Below are positions 13,335 to 25,744 of a stretch of DNA of 64,000 nt, piece by piece. Positions within the stretch are counted from its first letter, which is position 1. Every line of letters starts with the position of its first letter. The notes below the pieces were generated by a model. The model made no database searches and was not told the DNA's origin. It saw nothing but the letters and a program-made list of their open reading frames with translations. The stretch lies in the NCBI GenBank assembly GCA_914767715.1, contig OU612071.1, forward strand, positions 22,627,681-22,691,680, read 5' to 3'. A program made the translations under genes and the position numbers. This DNA comes from Membranipora membranacea (lineage: Eukaryota; Bryozoa; Gymnolaemata; Cheilostomatida; Membraniporidae).

Positions 13335-14289
13335 TTGCGATCGTCCTCGATTGCTTTTACTGGTTCAAAAAACATTATAGCTTATGTCACACAAGGATAA
13401 TCATTGCAATATCAAATTTAAAACCTCAAAATGAAATACAAAAAAATGAAAAAATGTCATGCATAAAAGATGGTCATAACAAAATCATGACATTCCCTTC
13501 CAAGGCTGAAGAACCTTAACAACTGCTTCAGGTCCATTGACAAAAAAAATATATCCCACTTTCCTCTCAACTCTAGATCTACGAACCTAAGCTTTGCTTA
13601 GATTACTGGACAGACGAAGGTATAAAATTCATGAAATATTATAATGCTGCTTTCCTGCACAACTATCATTTAAAAAACCGGCATTGCAGGAAATTCAAAC
13701 AATAAATATATAAAGTGCATGATCAAGGTTGTGTCGATGGTAATAATATCAAATAATTCATTAACTCCTAACTAATACAGTGACCATATTATTTCATGGT
13801 GATCCTTGCACTAATACTGCTGCTATATGAAGATCAGTTGCCAGTCGGTTGTAGTCAGCTGCATTCCATAATCTTTTACTCTTAACGGATCTTAGGTTAC
13901 GGTTGCCTAATGTTTTTATAGAAGTGTTTCTATTTTTTTGAGTTACAGTGCTCACACCACCAGATTAGTTTGTCTGCTGTTGTAGACTGAGACTGAATAG
14001 AGCTGGTTGAATAAAATCAGGAAATTGCAGAGGTACCTTGTCAGTTGGTGAATCATGAGCAGAAGATCAAATGTCATCACTAGTATATCAGCTTCCATAT
14101 ATTTTGTCTCTACATCATCTAGAGAGTCCGTCTCCATTTCTCCTAATAGTAATGTAGACGATGTAGACACATATGGTTCCATTATATTGCTTGTATTAGA
14201 TCATCTACTCCAAGTCCACAATCTCAAGCCTCTTTCTTGTATATTCAACGCTATCAGTCTCATAATCTGACGGTGTGAAGTTCTCTCCT

Positions 14290-14306
14290 CACTCGGTTGG
14301 GCACCA
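14290..14306 (-). other. Primer-binding site of the LTR element
   Basis: The minus strand reads TGGTGCCCAACCGAGTG starting 2 nt inside the 5' LTR. The leading TGG pairs with the CCA end of a tRNA, as expected for a minus-strand DNA primer. I have not matched the rest to a particular tRNA. Confidence 0.75.
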
Positions 14307-14308
14307 AT

Positions 14309-14798
14309 TGTCGGATCGAGAAAGATCACGACAGTTCACTGCTGGCAGAGTTCATATGAGATTACTTTCTATTACTGAATGCAGTTTTTCGGCAGTTTGA
14401 TGATTTTATTACTGAACTACACCCTGGGCAAATGCCCCAGGCAACTGATAAATTGCAACGCCAAGTTGTAACTGTCACACGTAACTCCCGATCGTAACTC
14501 GCAATTGTAACTGATTCTTCAGAGCAAAAACCACTGTTCTTTATACTGACCTGTATAAATAGGTAGTAAAAATAGAAACGGGTGGGATGATACGTCATTA
14601 TTTTGATGGCCAACCTCTGCATTTAGATGGTAATTAAATGTGCAAAAAATGGAAGTAAATGCGGAAGAGTATAAAAATTAATCAGATTAGGACCATGGCA
14701 ACCATGACAGTGCAATATACAACGCCTAACTTCATTCAGAGTCATGCACCTAGGCATGTCACATACAGTGTATGTGACACGCCTAGGTGTATGTGACA
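14309..14798 (-). repeat. 5' LTR of the non-autonomous element
   Basis: Direct repeat of 12848-13319 with scattered substitutions. Its outer end contains an extra segment (tgtgacacgcctaggtgt), which looks like a short internal duplication of the terminus. The substitutions between the two LTRs show that the insertion is not recent. Confidence 0.88.
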
Positions 14799-14802
14799 AT
14801 GT

Positions 14803-17800
14803 GATTATTAATCTCATCAAGCTATCAAACAGGATTCTAGAGTATGTTTTTGGCAATTGTTTTTTAAATCCACTCTAGTTTTAATTATATCAAATAGAGT
14901 CAATAGCTGCGTTATCCAATTAAAACCTTCCACATTCAATTATTCAATTATTCAGGAGTTACCTAGCCATGAAGAAAACAACTTGATTTTGGGGTCTACC
15001 CTTACCTTTGGAGCAATTGGGAATAAACTGGATGAAAAAGAGAGGAATTTGCTAATTTCAAGTTATTAAAACATGTTAAAGTTATGCACTATCAAAAAAA
15101 TTTCTAATTTTCTTGAAAATCTTGCAAAGCAGATTTCTGAATGAAAATTTTACATTCTTCATATAATATTATCAGTCAAGCGATGCGAAGCATACATCAA
15201 TCAAATATCCACAATCTATCTGCACCGCCTAGGCCTACTCCTACTCCAAGTGATAGGACCAAAGTTCACTATCCCCTCTTCAAGCAGCTCGGCAGGAGGG
15301 TGCAACTCCAAACATAGGCAAATTGGATCATGCATGACCAAGGGCCACAAGCGGCTGATCACAGTCACCGATCTACAATGGATCATCATTTGAAGGAATG
15401 CATGGAGATAACCTTTTTGCTGAAAAAGTGGGTAGCGCCATAACTGACAACGACTAGCAATTGCTTTGTGATATAACCCCTTTTGTCAGCTGGAAGTTGA
15501 AATTGAGGCTCAAAAAGAGTTTATTTTAATTGTTATGAATAAATATTCTATTTTCAAGCAGAATGCTTGCTTACAAAAGACTTCGAATTAGAAGCCTGAG
15601 TGTATGCTAGTTCGCAATGCATTTATGATATCACTGGGAAGGTAAATATCGTATTTACGAATCGTCAATTGTCCTGCTTGGTGATGGAGTCTTAGATAAA
15701 ACCTATAGCCAGGCAAGATCATGTAGATGGATCATGTTAAATGTCTGATTTAATCAAAGTTTCGGTAAAACTTCTTCACACAAACAAGTTACTTATTGGG
15801 AAAAATTTGTTTGTCATTTCACAGTTAATCAAAATTGTAAACATACCAAGCGTGATTTTATACCAGTTGCTACCATTATCGCATGCTTGATTTAACAGCG
15901 AGTAACCAAAACCACAATTCTGTCTGATTACTAATTGTCTCGGTCATTAAATACTCATATAAAAAACCATTACACTCCAAACAAGATATTCTATCATTGA
16001 AAATGGCACATTCAAAGAATTTGAAGCATGAAATCTTCTTGGATCACATCTTATCGTCAAAACTTTGGTCCATCAAGTTAGCATGTCGCTGGAGCAGCTC
16101 CGCAAAATGGTTAGAAAACTCCGTTGAATGGAATATTCCCCATCGAGGCCAATTAGTTCAGTTTGCCAAACTTGTCATTTTGTACTTTGAAGCGCAGGGC
16201 CAGCAAAGTTTCAGCATAAGAAAAGATAAATTGTAAATAACATGAAGAGACTCTTAATAGCATTATTGGCCTGAATTCTGGACTATAAATTCACTGAAAC
16301 ATAAAAGTATGTATATAGCGTTATGCTGAGATGGTACTGACATAAGATTAATATATTAGAGCACAGCTATTTCATTCCAGTGTAGAGAACACTGCACATA
16401 TTGAGCCAGAGCAACTTTATCAGGCGAGAGAGACAACGATGCTAGGGCGAGCTGCTATCATCATCAGACTCAATTCTCCAGATATCCTACGATGAAAGAT
16501 GATCACTCACATCTTCTAACGCTTGTTTGTAAATTCAATCATGACGATGCCATTGATTTTATGTCCACCAGTAATAGATTGTTACCAGCTCCATTTCAAT
16601 GCTAAGTGATTCAGAAAACTTGTTAACTGGCAAGGGCTGCTCAAACGTTTAAACGTTCAAACGCTCAAAGATGGGTAGATCACATTAAAGATGTGTACTG
16701 GAACGGTGGCAACAAATCTGATTAATCTTGATTGTTTTCTTTTTTATGACATATGGGATGCCTGCCTTCCATTGCAGTCAATATGTTTGGTTTTGTCAAA
16801 TGAAAAGCTGAAGAAAAAATAGTTCAAATCTTAGTTTCATAATGTGCTAGAGATAAAATTTTACAGGAGAGCAACAAATGTACTCAGAGAGAAGGAGAAA
16901 GTGAACAGAATGTTTCACATAATTTGCCACAAGATTCATTATTTCGTTTGTCGAGTAGAGCTATGGAATAAACTGAAGGTTTTGCCATTTCTTTTTTTAT
17001 GGGATACAATACCAGTGTACTAGTATGTGCTGTTATGACCAATTATCTGGCTGTATTTGTTATTACTGTTCAAAGCTCATAACCCAATCCTATAAAATAT
17101 ATTTGTGCCAGCATAGATGATGAACTGTGCATAATGTTCACTACGTAACGTGTTGAAAATAGTGATGGCAAATTGTCAGATTTTGGCGAGATAGTACGAA
17201 AACGAGACAGCAATAAATTTCGTGTCCGAGACATACATCGATGCCGATAAAATTTAAAAGTGCCCCTTTGGGTTGAATTCAATATGGTACAGAAATTACG
17301 TTGGCATGTTGATATTAACACTTTGGAAGATCAATGGTCACAATAATACAGTATAGTTAGGTGTTGTCTGTACAATTGGCACATTGAGTAATCATCAAAA
17401 CAATGTTTATAACTAAGAGGTCACGACATACTACTGTCTCGGCGATATGGGACAGTGTCTGGAGGAGACAAGTCTCATGTGATTGAGACCGAGACATTGC
17501 CATCACATGTTGAAAAGCTAGATTATCATATTTAATAACATCAATATATTTATATGTATATGCATTGATACTAATCAATGGATTTGTGGTAAAATACAAT
17601 ATATGGCTATTTGTTGAGAAATTACATCTCTATATAACTCTGTGTCAGTATTTGGATCTAACTGAAATTCTGGCAGCCTCTATGTTATGCATTGACTGGC
17701 GCCTCAGTAAAAACCTTCAAAAACTCAGGCAAGCTAAGTAACAAAAGTTTACGGCCGGCTGTACCATTAATGAACTTTTGGACTAATAAAATATGAGAAA

Positions 17801-18123
17801 TTATTTCCAGCAACCATGCATAAATTGCCAAATGCTTGTTCAGGGTCAGATATGTTCACCTAATCCATGAACATATATATCAGTGAGTATCACTAAATTT
17901 TGTTGCCCCCTGAAACCTTGATATGATTGTAAAACACATTGCTCAACAGACGCAGTTATGGGAAGGTAGATTAAAAGCAACATACTTATATTTTACATAC
18001 CATTGGCTGGCTTATGAATTTATTGTTATAACAAATCGATATTGCATGTTTGAAGTGCTTGAAATATTTAGAGCCTCTCAATTGAAAATTTTCTCAATTT
18101 CTCTCCATTGACTGAGAAGAGAC
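14803..18123. other. No supported gene
   Basis: Open frames at 14857-15069 and 15997-16236 are short, have AT-biased composition and show no domain. A cluster of minus open frames at 17070-17599 also has no family resemblance. I see no splice-linked exons. The 5' UTR or promoter of the lectin-like gene presumably lies at the right end, but no TATA or other motif decides it. Confidence 0.45.
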
Positions 18124-19752
18124 ATGGAGATAATAGGTCTGATGATCACCCTGGTAATAGCCTGTACTGGGCTTACTGCTGCAAAATATGAAGCAGCTTC
18201 GTTTGAGATTCTTATGGTCGACAACACACCTCAAACATCACAGCTCATATCATGTAGAATCAAATGCGCACCAGCTTGCCATGTCAGATCAGAATGCCGG
18301 GGGGGGGGGGGGGTAAAACTATTAATCACAGATAGAGGATACAGATGTTAATTGTCTCATGTATGAGTGGCTGAAGCCTGGCAGAGGAGATGTCAAAGTT
18401 TTTGCTACTAGACCAACTGAAACACATCACATCCTCTGATATTTGGTTAGCATGTCCAACTTTCTTTCCCTTCACGTTGGAACAAAATCATTATGAGTGA
18501 TTGTGATCCTTTTTTCTATGGAAGACATAAAAGACAGATTTGACTAGTTTTATTGTTTGTGATATTTTTGTTAGTCATTCTATTCAAACAACATAACACA
18601 GATATACATGATATATGAACTGTTTTAGCTTTAGAGGATACTGCAGAGCTACCGACTACAGGTACAGTAGGTAATCTTCATGCATCAAACGCAATAGACG
18701 GGATATATGATGGCAGCTCAAAGTCTATTGCCCACAGTCCTTCTCCTTCTCCTTGGCTGCATATAAATCTAGATGAACCAGCTGTGGTGAGAGGAGTAAA
18801 GATCTGGAATTGTGTTGCTGATAGCAACCCAGGTATGCAGTAGCTCATTGGATTTGTCAGAAACTTTTCTGGGTTTATCGCAACAGTTCACAGTTAACGC
18901 ATTGTCTAATAATAGTGCCAAATTTGAGATTCATTGCGCCTAATTTCATTGAAACAGCATAATTTAGCTCTTAAGTGTTAAGGCAGTATATTTTCACGCA
19001 GGGATGAAATATTTGGATCTTTTTCCTTTTTTCGATGCAACATGCATCTTTTACTATCTCTTGAGATAAGGTAATAAAGTTTAATTTTGATAAAATCTTT
19101 GAGTCTTGCTAATCTCTTCTAAAACTTTTAAGTTTGTGCTGCAGACTTTAAAGTGTATTATCCTAGTCTTGAGTGATTGTTTTATTGCATTACTTTATTT
19201 TTACAATATGACATATCACATCAAAGGGTGGCTTTGGTTAGTAGAATCATACCACAGTTCAGCACCAATGACCAGTGAAGAGCTAGAGCACTAATCAATC
19301 ACACTCGCTCCCCATCTTTAATAAAGAATATTCTACGCTGTGATTAGCATGCTCACTTTTTACCACTCACAGTCAAATAATTGCCCCGCCCCTACCATCC
19401 CCACATAATGTGTAAAAATATTTCGTTGCTTGCATGGCTCAATTCTTGGTTCCCTGATTAGTTAGCTATGGGCAAGTGCATAACCACCTGTGACCAATAC
19501 TCTCATCAATTCTTTGTCTCAGTTAGTGGACTGAGACTTCAGAATGTGTTAATAACAGTTGCTATGTCATTTGATGATGAGGGATTCGGAGAGCGCCTTA
19601 CTGACTCAGCATGCTCATATTCTCCAGGAGTTCAGCCCCCTGTAGGGATACACCTGTGTTATAAAGCTATGGGTGGTAAATGTGTGAGAATCACAGCTGC
19701 TGGTGTAAACGATTATCTTAATTTGTGGGAGATCGAGATTCATGTGTATTAA
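18124..19752 (+). CDS. Secreted F-type-lectin/fucolectin-like (F5/8C-type domain) protein
   Basis: Three exons. Exon 1 runs 18124 to about 18312, exon 2 18629-18832, exon 3 19523-19752 (TAA stop). Exon 1 starts with a signal peptide (MEIIGLMITLVIACTGLTAA) and ends in a 15-base G tract whose last G forms the donor gtaaaa. As read, the frame is one base out with exon 2; one more or two fewer G would close it. Exons 2 and 3 join cleanly at phase 1. They carry the fold core seen in eel-fucolectin/tachylectin-type domains: NAIDGIYDGSS, then PWLHINLDEPAVVRGVKIWN, and the closing strand CVRITAAGVNDYLNLWEIEI. The fucose-binding RGD-type triad expected after the VKIWN strand is not visible, so sugar binding is doubtful. 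Likely extracellular; possibly immune recognition or adhesion, which is inference. Confidence 0.8.
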
Positions 19753-20519
19753 AAGTTGCATTTGTACTTACTATTGAGCACTGATATTAAACTGATAACA
19801 TAATTATATGTTTTGTGAAAAGTTGCTATCCTAGATGCAAATGAATTAAGTTTATAACTAAAGATGTTGGAAAGTAATGTGGGATAAACAATTACTAAAT
19901 TAGGTTTTATAATTATATCGATATTATAATAATAGGATCAGTGGATATTATAATGAAAAAAATTATTGTGACCTGACACTGAAAATGCAATCCTAATATT
20001 GTTTACCTCTGGTTCAACACTCTACTTGCTGGCCTCTCAATCTTTTCACCAAAAATTGTCCAGTTGAGAGAAACTTGGAGAAAAAAAGCCTTTAGATAAT
20101 AAACTACACTAGGATAGAGTAACTATTATATAAAGCAAGCAATAAAATTATATAGAAATTGCCTTTTATGATTACGATTATTACTTTGATTCAATCTGAT
20201 TCGCCTCTCTTTCTGTCTGAGATTATATTGTAATGTTTATTATATATACGATATTTATTTGTAATGTGAAATAGAACTGACTATGAGCTTTGTTTATAGA
20301 TGTTGTGGATGGGACTTACTCGAAATGAAAATGCTTTTCAGAGAAGCTAATACAATAATCTACAAAACAGTTATTTCCCAATATAAAAAACAATTGCTTA
20401 ATTATACCTTATGTCATATCTATATGTATAGGAAAACATGCTGAGGGTGTGGTGGTGATCTTATTAAATTTTAATTTGTCCTATACTTAGTAAATTAGCT
20501 TCAATATCACAATGAGTGA

Positions 20520-20704
20520 ATGAAATTGAGAAAATGGAATAATCACAATCCTCCTTATTTTACTCAATGGCACAGGGTTGTTTGCTCTCTGATACCCCTG
20601 TGCGTGTGCATGTGCGTGTGCATGTGCGTGTGCATGTGCGTATGCATGTGTGTATGCATGTATGTATGCATGTATGTATGCATGTATGTATGCATGCATG
20701 CATG

Positions 20705-20736
<32 letters not shown>

Positions 20737-21070
20737 TGTATGTATGTATGTATGTATGTATGTATGTATGTATGTATGTATGTATGCATGCATGCATGCA
20801 TGCATGTATGTATGTCATTGAAATTGAGAAAATGGAATATTCACAATCCTCCTTATTTTTCCTCAATGGCACAGGGTTGTTTGCTCTCTGATACCCCTGT
20901 GCGTATGCATGTGCGTGTGCATGTGCGTGTGCATGTGCGTATGTATGTATGTATGTATGTATGTATGTATGTATGTATGTATGTATGTATGTATGTATGT
21001 ATGTATGTATGTATGTATGTATGTATGTATGTATGTATGTATGTATGTATGTATGCATGTATGTATGTAC
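20520..21070. repeat. Duplicated unit with (ATGT)n/(GCATGT)n microsatellites
   Basis: A 90-bp lead-in (gaaattgagaaaatggaata .. gatacccctgtgcg) occurs at 20522 and again at 20820. Each copy is followed by GTGCAT-type and then long ATGT-type repeats (about 20600-20815 and 20900-21070). The whole unit is tandemly duplicated at a period of about 300 bp. The long open frames on both strands here are products of the 4-bp repeat and are not genes. Confidence 0.95.
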
Positions 21071-21342
21071 CTTTATTATATCACTACTGATAAATAAAAT
21101 TGCTGGACTGCTGATAAAACTGATAAAATGCAGGTATAAATAGAAAAAAATAAAAGTGGAAAGGACAAATTTAAAATTTTCAATAAGTATAATGTTAGAT
21201 CTTTATGAGGTTAATATGATACTGTCTTGCGGCAGCATATCCGCAATATTTCACAAAGTTGCATAATTATAATAAGTGAGATGTTAAGAATTCAATAAAA
21301 GATGTTTCTAGGGTGGAACAACGTGCTGAATCCAATATTAAG

Positions 21343-22257
21343 GGTGTACCCGGTTGTAGCAATCATGTCAGCGGCAGCGCGGCAGCATACCTGCAATTTT
21401 CTTCACAATCGGTTAGGTAAGTGAAATGTTAAGTGATTAATATGGTCAGCAGGAAACACGACTATATGTGTGATTTTAACAAGATATTCTATCACATAAT
21501 TTTAAAAGGTGGTCAGCGACAGCACTACATATCAATGAGAACAAGACCAAAAGCAGCCTAGACGTGAGACAAATTTGATGTATGAAAAAAGTGTGTACCC
21601 AGTTGAAGAGGTCAGCCGCAGCACTACTGCATATCCCAAATATTGACACTATCGATATGTGATTAGTGGGAAGTCAAGAGTTTGATGCAGTTCACACAAG
21701 TCAAGACTATAGTCCTGGGTTATACATTGTATGTTTTATCATTGCATGAGGTGGTTGGCGAGAGACAGCGCTACCGCATATCCCCATATCATGTCATTAG
21801 CATGTTAGGAAAGTATGCGAAGCTTGCATATCTAAGTTTTTCAGACTCTGACAGTTGGGTTTCTTTGCTGAAAAGTGAGGCACTCATTGAACTCTTTGCT
21901 CATGGGTTATGCAAAAGATATCCAGCCAAAAAATGTCATAAGAGGCAATTGAAACATCAAAAATGTTGTTGGTAATTGCCCCAAGACAGTGGTCTTAAGA
22001 CCATACAATATCATACTAGTCCCATGAGAAGTTTGACATAATTCAATTGAAATTTTTCAATTTGTGCTGGTCTGATACGATCAGACTTCTCTACAAGTTT
22101 ACTTCGTGGATTAATAATGCAATGCAATTTCAACCTGGAACTCCCTGATGATTAGATTAGTTAGACTACACAGAATAGGAGTTATTTCCCCACACATATA
22201 ATGCCAAAACAAAAGACCTTTTAATTTCTAAATATGACCACTACAACTGGGTACACC
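21343..22257. mobile_element. Candidate TIR element (~915 bp) with internal subrepeats
   Basis: The left end gggtgtacccggttgtag and right end ctacaactgggtacaccc are inverted copies with one mismatch in 18 bp, and similarity weakens over the next ten bases. Inside are diverged repeats of the type ggtcagc..cagcactac.gcatatcc near 21370, 21513, 21610 and 21755. An open frame at 21682-21975 has no recognisable transposase. No clear target duplication is visible. Confidence 0.5.
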
Positions 22258-22669
22258 CAGTGAATTTTACAGAACATACACCAATGAAGTATAAAACGTA
22301 ATCAATATCGTCCTCTATATGGTCCTCTATTTGCTGAAAACATCCAGCAGTACAACCGCGTCATTAAATTTGTATGTCGCCTCAGACGCGGACAACCATT
22401 AGGTGCAGACTAAATCAATTACATTGCAACTAAAGTATAACCTGCTGTGATGCTCAAAGTGTTCTAGTCTTTAAAAACTTCCCTCTGGCAAGGCTTAAGA
22501 CAGCAAACTTCGTGATGATGCCAGGAAGTTAAATTTCCGTGCAGAATGTGTTTGTTTTTTAGAATAATTTTCAATTGAATTTTCACAAGTGTATATTATC
22601 ATTGTTTTCAACAGAGCACTCACAGAACAATGATTTTTTCATGATATATGGTGTGGTTTAATGTCTTAT

Positions 22670-23880
22670 TCATACGAGCGAAATGTTAGCTTCTGATCCT
22701 TTAGTCGTAACTGTCGGATCGCCCCCTTTGCCTTCAATGCAAGCCTCGCCATCAGATTCCACGTATCGGATTTTGCTTTTGTTTGCACATTCAGCCTTTT
22801 CGCTTAGCCTGCAGTAGATGGATTTCACCAAATGACAGTATGCAAGCTTTGTAGTTATTCCGAAAATGTTCTTGTCAACACTGACACGGTCACATTGTAA
22901 GCGGCTGAGTTCCTTCATCATATTTAGCAAAGATACTGAGGACAAACTCCCCATAGCTCTCTTCCTTCCCGTAGCTTGAAGCAAAATAGCTCCATAACAT
23001 TTATAAGATATGTCAGATAAGATCTGTGATGAGCGGTAATGTTTCTTCATAGGTTCATAAAGATCTTGATGAAAGACTCCTCCGCTGCTGCGTGGTCATT
23101 GGCTAGGTCGTCAAAGAATAAAACGACAGAATCTCTATTCACACTGTTCCCATCTGGGAATATTTTGAAAACCAGGTGGATCGTATCACCATCATGCAGA
23201 TGATAGCAGGTCCGTTCTTCTGACTGCCACAAACCACCACTTGATAAGGGCCCAGGGTTTACTGCATTGTTTAATGCAGAGAGATTTGAGATGTAATTGA
23301 ATAATTAATATGAAGTGCAATCCTCTTTAGTGTAGGCACAGTTTTCCCACTGATCACATCATTAACAGTTTTCCAATGATGGTACTTCAGCTGCTGGCTA
23401 GGGTTGTCTCCAACCCATTCTGAGAACATTCCCTAAGGTAACTTGGGCTGCAGTTCTCACATTTTCCATCGAGACATGAGTAGTTATTTATTTTGCATAC
23501 TACTGTCTTAGCAAGTTTGAGCTCATTGAGAGCTTGTTTGGCGCAGCAAGGTTTTCTCTGAACATGGTAAACCTCATGGCTCTAGTCAGCATTGTGATAT
23601 TGTCACATACCCCATATACCCACACCTGGAACCACTCGGCATACTTCATCAGCTTCAGACTCCTTGATTTTAGCCGTCCAAGGTTGTTATGTCGCAAATG
23701 GTATCTGGAAATCCTTGTTTAAACACACTGTAAGCTGTCTTACAAGAGTATCTTATCACGCTTAATGCAAAGCCAGATTTGGTAGTATTTGGGTATGTTA
23801 TAATAAAATACTCCCTTAGATAAACGTCAACAGACAACCCAACGGCCATTTTAGATATTCTTGGATTCATGCCCATCCCA
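22670..23880 (-). pseudogene. Decayed mobile-family gene (same family as 52903-53880)
   Basis: Minus-strand reading segments at 23876-23670, 23697-23500, 23232-23047 and 23050-22670 follow one another in different frames. The segment RSLKLMKYAEWFQ..VCDNITM parallels KHVKLMKAARWLQ..ICDSIAM in the copy at 52.9 kb. Further on, RDSVVLFFDDLANDHAAAE resembles the conserved F-x-SDDL-x-HD stretch of an uncharacterised gene family that is multicopy in invertebrate genomes. The last open frame (22670-23050, 126 aa) is intact but I cannot place it in that family. It overlaps the preceding one by ATGA, in a different frame. Frameshifts and stops make this a pseudogene. Confidence 0.55.
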
Positions 23881-24423
23881 ATAGAAGTATAGACTTTGGC
23901 TTAAACCCCAGCAGTAGCATTAGCATCTGCAGATTCAGCAGGTGACGGGGTATTGTATGGTTGGTTGCAGTTATTACATGTATTCTATTAATACTGTAAC
24001 AACAACATTCAGAAATTAAATGACGAAGACAAACATGAAACGTGTACGTGTCAATAAAAATAACGATACAGAAAATCACAAAATTATACATACAGAAATA
24101 AGTGGTCGATATCTACTTGATAACCTATCACCAAAAACAATCAGTAACAAACCTCACTGGGGTCTTATAATACCCATAGATAAATAATCAGGAATAGAGT
24201 GATGTTGGTTTTGTGATAATAGAGCTGCATGTATCTAGGAATAATGATAAAAGCTCAGAATGATTGTTAAATAATCCGTAACAAGTTATAAACACATGTA
24301 TGTTTATACTTATATTTTATAACGAGTCCTCCTTTAAGTGTTTAGGGAAAAAAATCAACCACTGTTCATATCAAGGATTTCCCTTGAACAAAAACAGTGA
24401 ATTTACTCGCACATGATCATCTT

Positions 24424-24702
24424 CAATTTCAAAGTACGAAAACGGGGGTCTAGAAGGGTCTAGAGTATCTCACTCCACTGTAGCAGATTCACACTAAAAT
24501 TATGATCCACTTACAGTATAACAGTGAGCCTAGCCTAGGTTTGCCTAGCACAGTTAAAAGTCTGTTCTACTTACACTAGAAATGATCAAAAAACAGTATT
24601 GGACAAAGGTAGCGTAGTCAAAGATACTTTAGTGTCTATCCGTCACAGGGGAGATAACATACTCTAGACCCTTCCAGACCCTTGGTTTCACACTTTAAAT
24701 TA
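24424..24702. mobile_element. MITE with ~45-bp imperfect terminal inverted repeats
   Basis: The left arm, aatttcaaagtacgaaaac then gggtctagaagggtctagag, pairs with the right arm (24656-24702). The core gtctagaagggtctagagtat is matched with one mismatch and the outer part with several. The interior, about 185 bp, is non-coding. Size and structure fit a miniature inverted-repeat element. The superfamily cannot be assigned. Confidence 0.7.
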
Positions 24703-25744
24703 GGTTACATGATTCAAAAAAGTCCTTCTACGAAAAACTTTTTTGTTCATTGCTATGGCAAAGCTTTGATATAAGCAGTGGTTGTCTTTTGCTTTCCTAA
24801 ACACTTTAATACGAAGGAAAGGTGTTGAACAAGAAATGAATAGTAATAAAACTTTATATGCTAAGTTACACACCTTTACAAGATAAGTGAATAAAATCCG
24901 CCCACTACAGCTAATAGCTGACAACAATTCCAATTAGCTGTCCGGTAGTATTATGTTAACATTTTATATTGAAAGGTTTTTCAAGAGAAAATTAGTCGCT
25001 TGTTCTTACACAAGTCACCTCATTAAATCTGTGAGGAGAGCAGTAAAATAACTAGGGACACAACAAAAAATTTTGAGGCCCGATGAACATGTCAACATTT
25101 TGGGAACAGCTAAGACCAAGAACAAAAACGCACTGTTACCGAACTTGCTGGGCAATGCCAGCACATTCCCCCGGCCAGACGGAGTCAAAAGGTGCCCACA
25201 GTAAGCAACAATGTGTCCAAGGCTAACAGCAGCACTGAACTCAATCAAAGAGCACAAGATAACAATTACACATGACACCATTTAGAGACTTGCACTCAAC
25301 TACAGAAAGAATTCACTGTCACCAAAAATTCAATAGTCACCTTTTGCCTTCAACATCTATTATGAGAAATGGTATGTCCCTAGTAGTATTGTTTCCGAAT
25401 AATCTACCTTTAATAAAATGTATAATTTGAGATTCCTATATATAATACAATGGTAAAATAACATCACAAAAAATGACAACGATACCGATACAAATAATAT
25501 TGAGAACATATCATACAGCTCTAGAAAAATACACAATAATTGCGTCGGACATCACAAAGTACTCAATACGATCTGCATGAGAGAAATGCGAGGTGCAGGT
25601 TACAAGAAATAGTGCCTAAATTGATTTTCTAAAAAGGGTAAGTCCATGATACATCCCTCAGCTTTGCTTGCACTTCCAGTTTGTGGATTGGACATTGTAG
25701 TGTTGTTGTTGTCAAAGTTTTTAGGTCCGGTGAACGATCACCAA

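Larger units (their letters stand above)
12844..14802 (-). mobile_element. Non-autonomous LTR retrotransposon (about 1.95 kb)
   Basis: Two long direct repeats (12848-13319 and 14309-14798) enclose about 990 bp. The element reads on the minus strand. Beside the right-hand (5') LTR, 2 nt away, is a primer-binding site beginning TGGTGCCCAACC (plus-strand 14290-14306). Beside the left-hand (3') LTR is a purine-rich tract (minus strand CAGGGGGGTGCATG). The LTR reads TGTCAC..CCGACA on the minus strand, with the usual TG..CA ends. The 4-bp sequence ATGT (5 bp AATGT if the shared A is counted) flanks both sides as a target duplication. The interior has only short open frames (for example minus 13952-14182) and no protease, RT or integrase, so it must have moved with enzymes from another element. 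Confidence 0.88.

Noticed and set aside
20487-21143. Long overlapping open frames on both strands made of Met-Tyr-Val-Cys or His-Thr-Tyr-Ile repeats
   Set aside because: They are translations of the ATGT/CATG microsatellite, which is open in several frames on both strands.
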